A stretch of 64,000 bases of DNA from Paracoccaceae bacterium (GTDB taxonomy: Bacteria > Pseudomonadota > Alphaproteobacteria > Rhodobacterales > Rhodobacteraceae): NCBI GenBank assembly GCA_022823605.1, contig JAJEHS010000006.1, forward strand, positions 345,001 to 409,000. The letters run 5' to 3'. The notes under the pieces are model-generated. The model ran no database searches and was not told the origin of the DNA. It saw nothing but the letters and a program-made list of their open reading frames with translations. Shown here piece after piece: positions 63,175 through 64,000 of the stretch. The number at the start of each line of letters is the position of its first letter. The stretch's first letter is position 1. The translations under genes were made by a program, and so were the position numbers.

Positions 63175-64000
63175 ATGAAACAGTCCATGAAAGCAATGCA
63201 GCTATTTGACCTTGGTCACAAGCTGAAACTCGTTAATGTTCCAATCCCTGTACCAATGGGAAATGAGCTTCAAATAAGGATAGAAGCCGTTGGCATTAAT
63301 TTTGCTGATCTCCTGATTTGTGAGGGTAAGTACCAGATACGTCCTGAACTCCCCTTTTCACCGGGTATGGAGGTATGTGGGATAGTCACCGATTTAGGAC
63401 CAGAGTGCCAGGGGTTTCAAAAGGGTGATCGGATTGTCGGTTTTGGAAACTTTGGCGGTTTGGCAGAATATATTACCTTGCACCAAAACCAATGCCTTCA
63501 AATTTCCAACACATTGGCTGATGTCGAGGCTGCCGGATTTATGGTTGCCTATGGTACTTCGCATGTAGCTCTTTCTCATCGGGCACGATTAACTCCACGA
63601 GAAAACCTGCTTGTTTTGGGTGCATCGGGCGGTGTTGGAAGAACTGCCGTTGAAATCGGGCATCTGATGGGTGCTAATGTGATTGCTGCAGCAAGTAATA
63701 ATGACAAACTCCAGGAAGCAAAGAGATCAGGTGCCGATCATTTGGTCAATACCAGTACGGAAGACCTGCTCTCCAAGGTAAAATCTTTGGGTGGTGCCGA
63801 TGTCGTATATGATCCTGTAGGAGGTGAATTGTTCAAACTGGCCTTGCGAGCAACCAATCCAGAGGGAAGAATTATTCCTATTGGCTTTGCTTCGGGTGAA
63901 ATACCATCCATACCTGCCAATATCCTATTGGTAAAAAACTTGACTGTTATTGGCTGTTATTGGGGTGGTTACATGAAGTTCGCTCCCAACGTAATCAGAG
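63175..64000 (+). CDS. NADPH:quinone oxidoreductase family (MDR), 3' end beyond the window
   Basis: An incomplete medium-chain dehydrogenase/reductase; about 275 codons are present and the frame stays open at the right edge. The N-terminal GroES-like domain includes VGINFADLLICEGKYQIRP and FSPGMEVCGIV. The nucleotide fold is LLVLGASGGVGRTAVEIG. The zinc ligands of alcohol dehydrogenases are absent, which suits the zinc-free quinone reductase group. Start is ATG 63175, with further ATGs at 63187 and 63196. Confidence 0.85.
   Translation, partial: MKQSMKAMQLFDLGHKLKLVNVPIPVPMGNELQIRIEAVGINFADLLICEGKYQIRPELPFSPGMEVCGIVTDLGPECQGFQKGDRIVGFGNFGGLAEYITLHQNQCLQISNTLADVEAAGFMVAYGTSHVALSHRARLTPRENLLVLGASGGVGRTAVEIGHLMGANVIAAASNNDKLQEAKRSGADHLVNTSTEDLLSKVKSLGGADVVYDPVGGELFKLALRATNPEGRIIPIGFASGEIPSIPANILLVKNLTVIGCYWGGYMKFAPNVIR

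Overview
The window looks like a chromosome segment of an aerobic, probably marine, alphaproteobacterium of fairly low G+C. The order cannot be fixed from sequence alone. Pointers to the class are DinB with an N-terminal Cys4 zinc ribbon, a SUV3-like helicase near fdxA, the YkgO-type L36 gene rpmJ, and a lifestyle of ABC uptake plus methylamine-type oxidation (heterotetrameric sarcosine oxidase genes, choline sulfatase, formate dehydrogenase). Several genes seem to start with TTG or GTG behind a good Shine-Dalgarno (SD) sequence.

Layout. 1-9.6 kb holds housekeeping and salvage genes: msrQP, clpB with a possible heat-shock promoter, a CodA-like deaminase, an acyl-CoA synthetase overlapping pyrF, and dinB. 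9.6-10.9 kb has a TerB-like membrane protein, tRNA-Val(GAC) and the 41-codon rpmJ. 10.9-19.5 kb is a five-gene branched-chain-amino-acid-type (HAAT) ABC importer bracketed by two adenylate-forming CoA ligases, suggesting import and CoA activation of a carboxylic acid. 19.5-23.8 kb carries a formate dehydrogenase alpha subunit and miaB. 23.8-28.8 kb is a second complete HAAT importer. Both importers have a strong hairpin just after the binding-protein gene.

29.0-37.3 kb starts with a SoxG-like gene and a 169-bp element with perfect 16-bp inverted ends. It continues as a seven-gene leftward operon: uracil-DNA-glycosylase-fold protein, GMC oxidoreductase, NIPSNAP protein, BMP-type binding protein, double ATPase and two permeases. 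A RutR-like regulator lies divergently upstream, and a palindrome with RutR-box arms and spacing sits about 40 bp ahead of the first gene. 38.7-44.9 kb is a leftward operon: NicX-like protein, AhpD-like protein, soxB, soxD and soxA.

45.0-50.8 kb is the most unusual stretch. It holds a MocD-like desaturase/hydroxylase, a MocE-like Rieske ferredoxin, a VanA-type Rieske oxygenase and, convergently, a protein of about 1,071 residues. That protein fuses a duplicated reductive-dehalogenase core, two [4Fe-4S] motifs, a VanB-like flavin/NAD reductase and a plant-type [2Fe-2S] domain. It has no Tat signal and no membrane-anchor gene beside it, so it looks like a cytosolic, self-sufficient, catabolic dehalogenase. 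After a Kef-type antiporter come cobT and cobS, which assemble the cobalamin this enzyme class needs.

55-64 kb carries choline sulfatase, an isolated PD-(D/E)XK nuclease-like gene, fdxA, the helicase, a TPR protein, an SCP2 protein, a lysophospholipase-like hydrolase and a truncated quinone oxidoreductase. Choline sulfatase, the GMC oxidoreductase, sarcosine oxidase and formate dehydrogenase could form parts of one route from choline O-sulfate to one-carbon units. The betaine-aldehyde and dimethylglycine steps are not in the window, so that link is inference.
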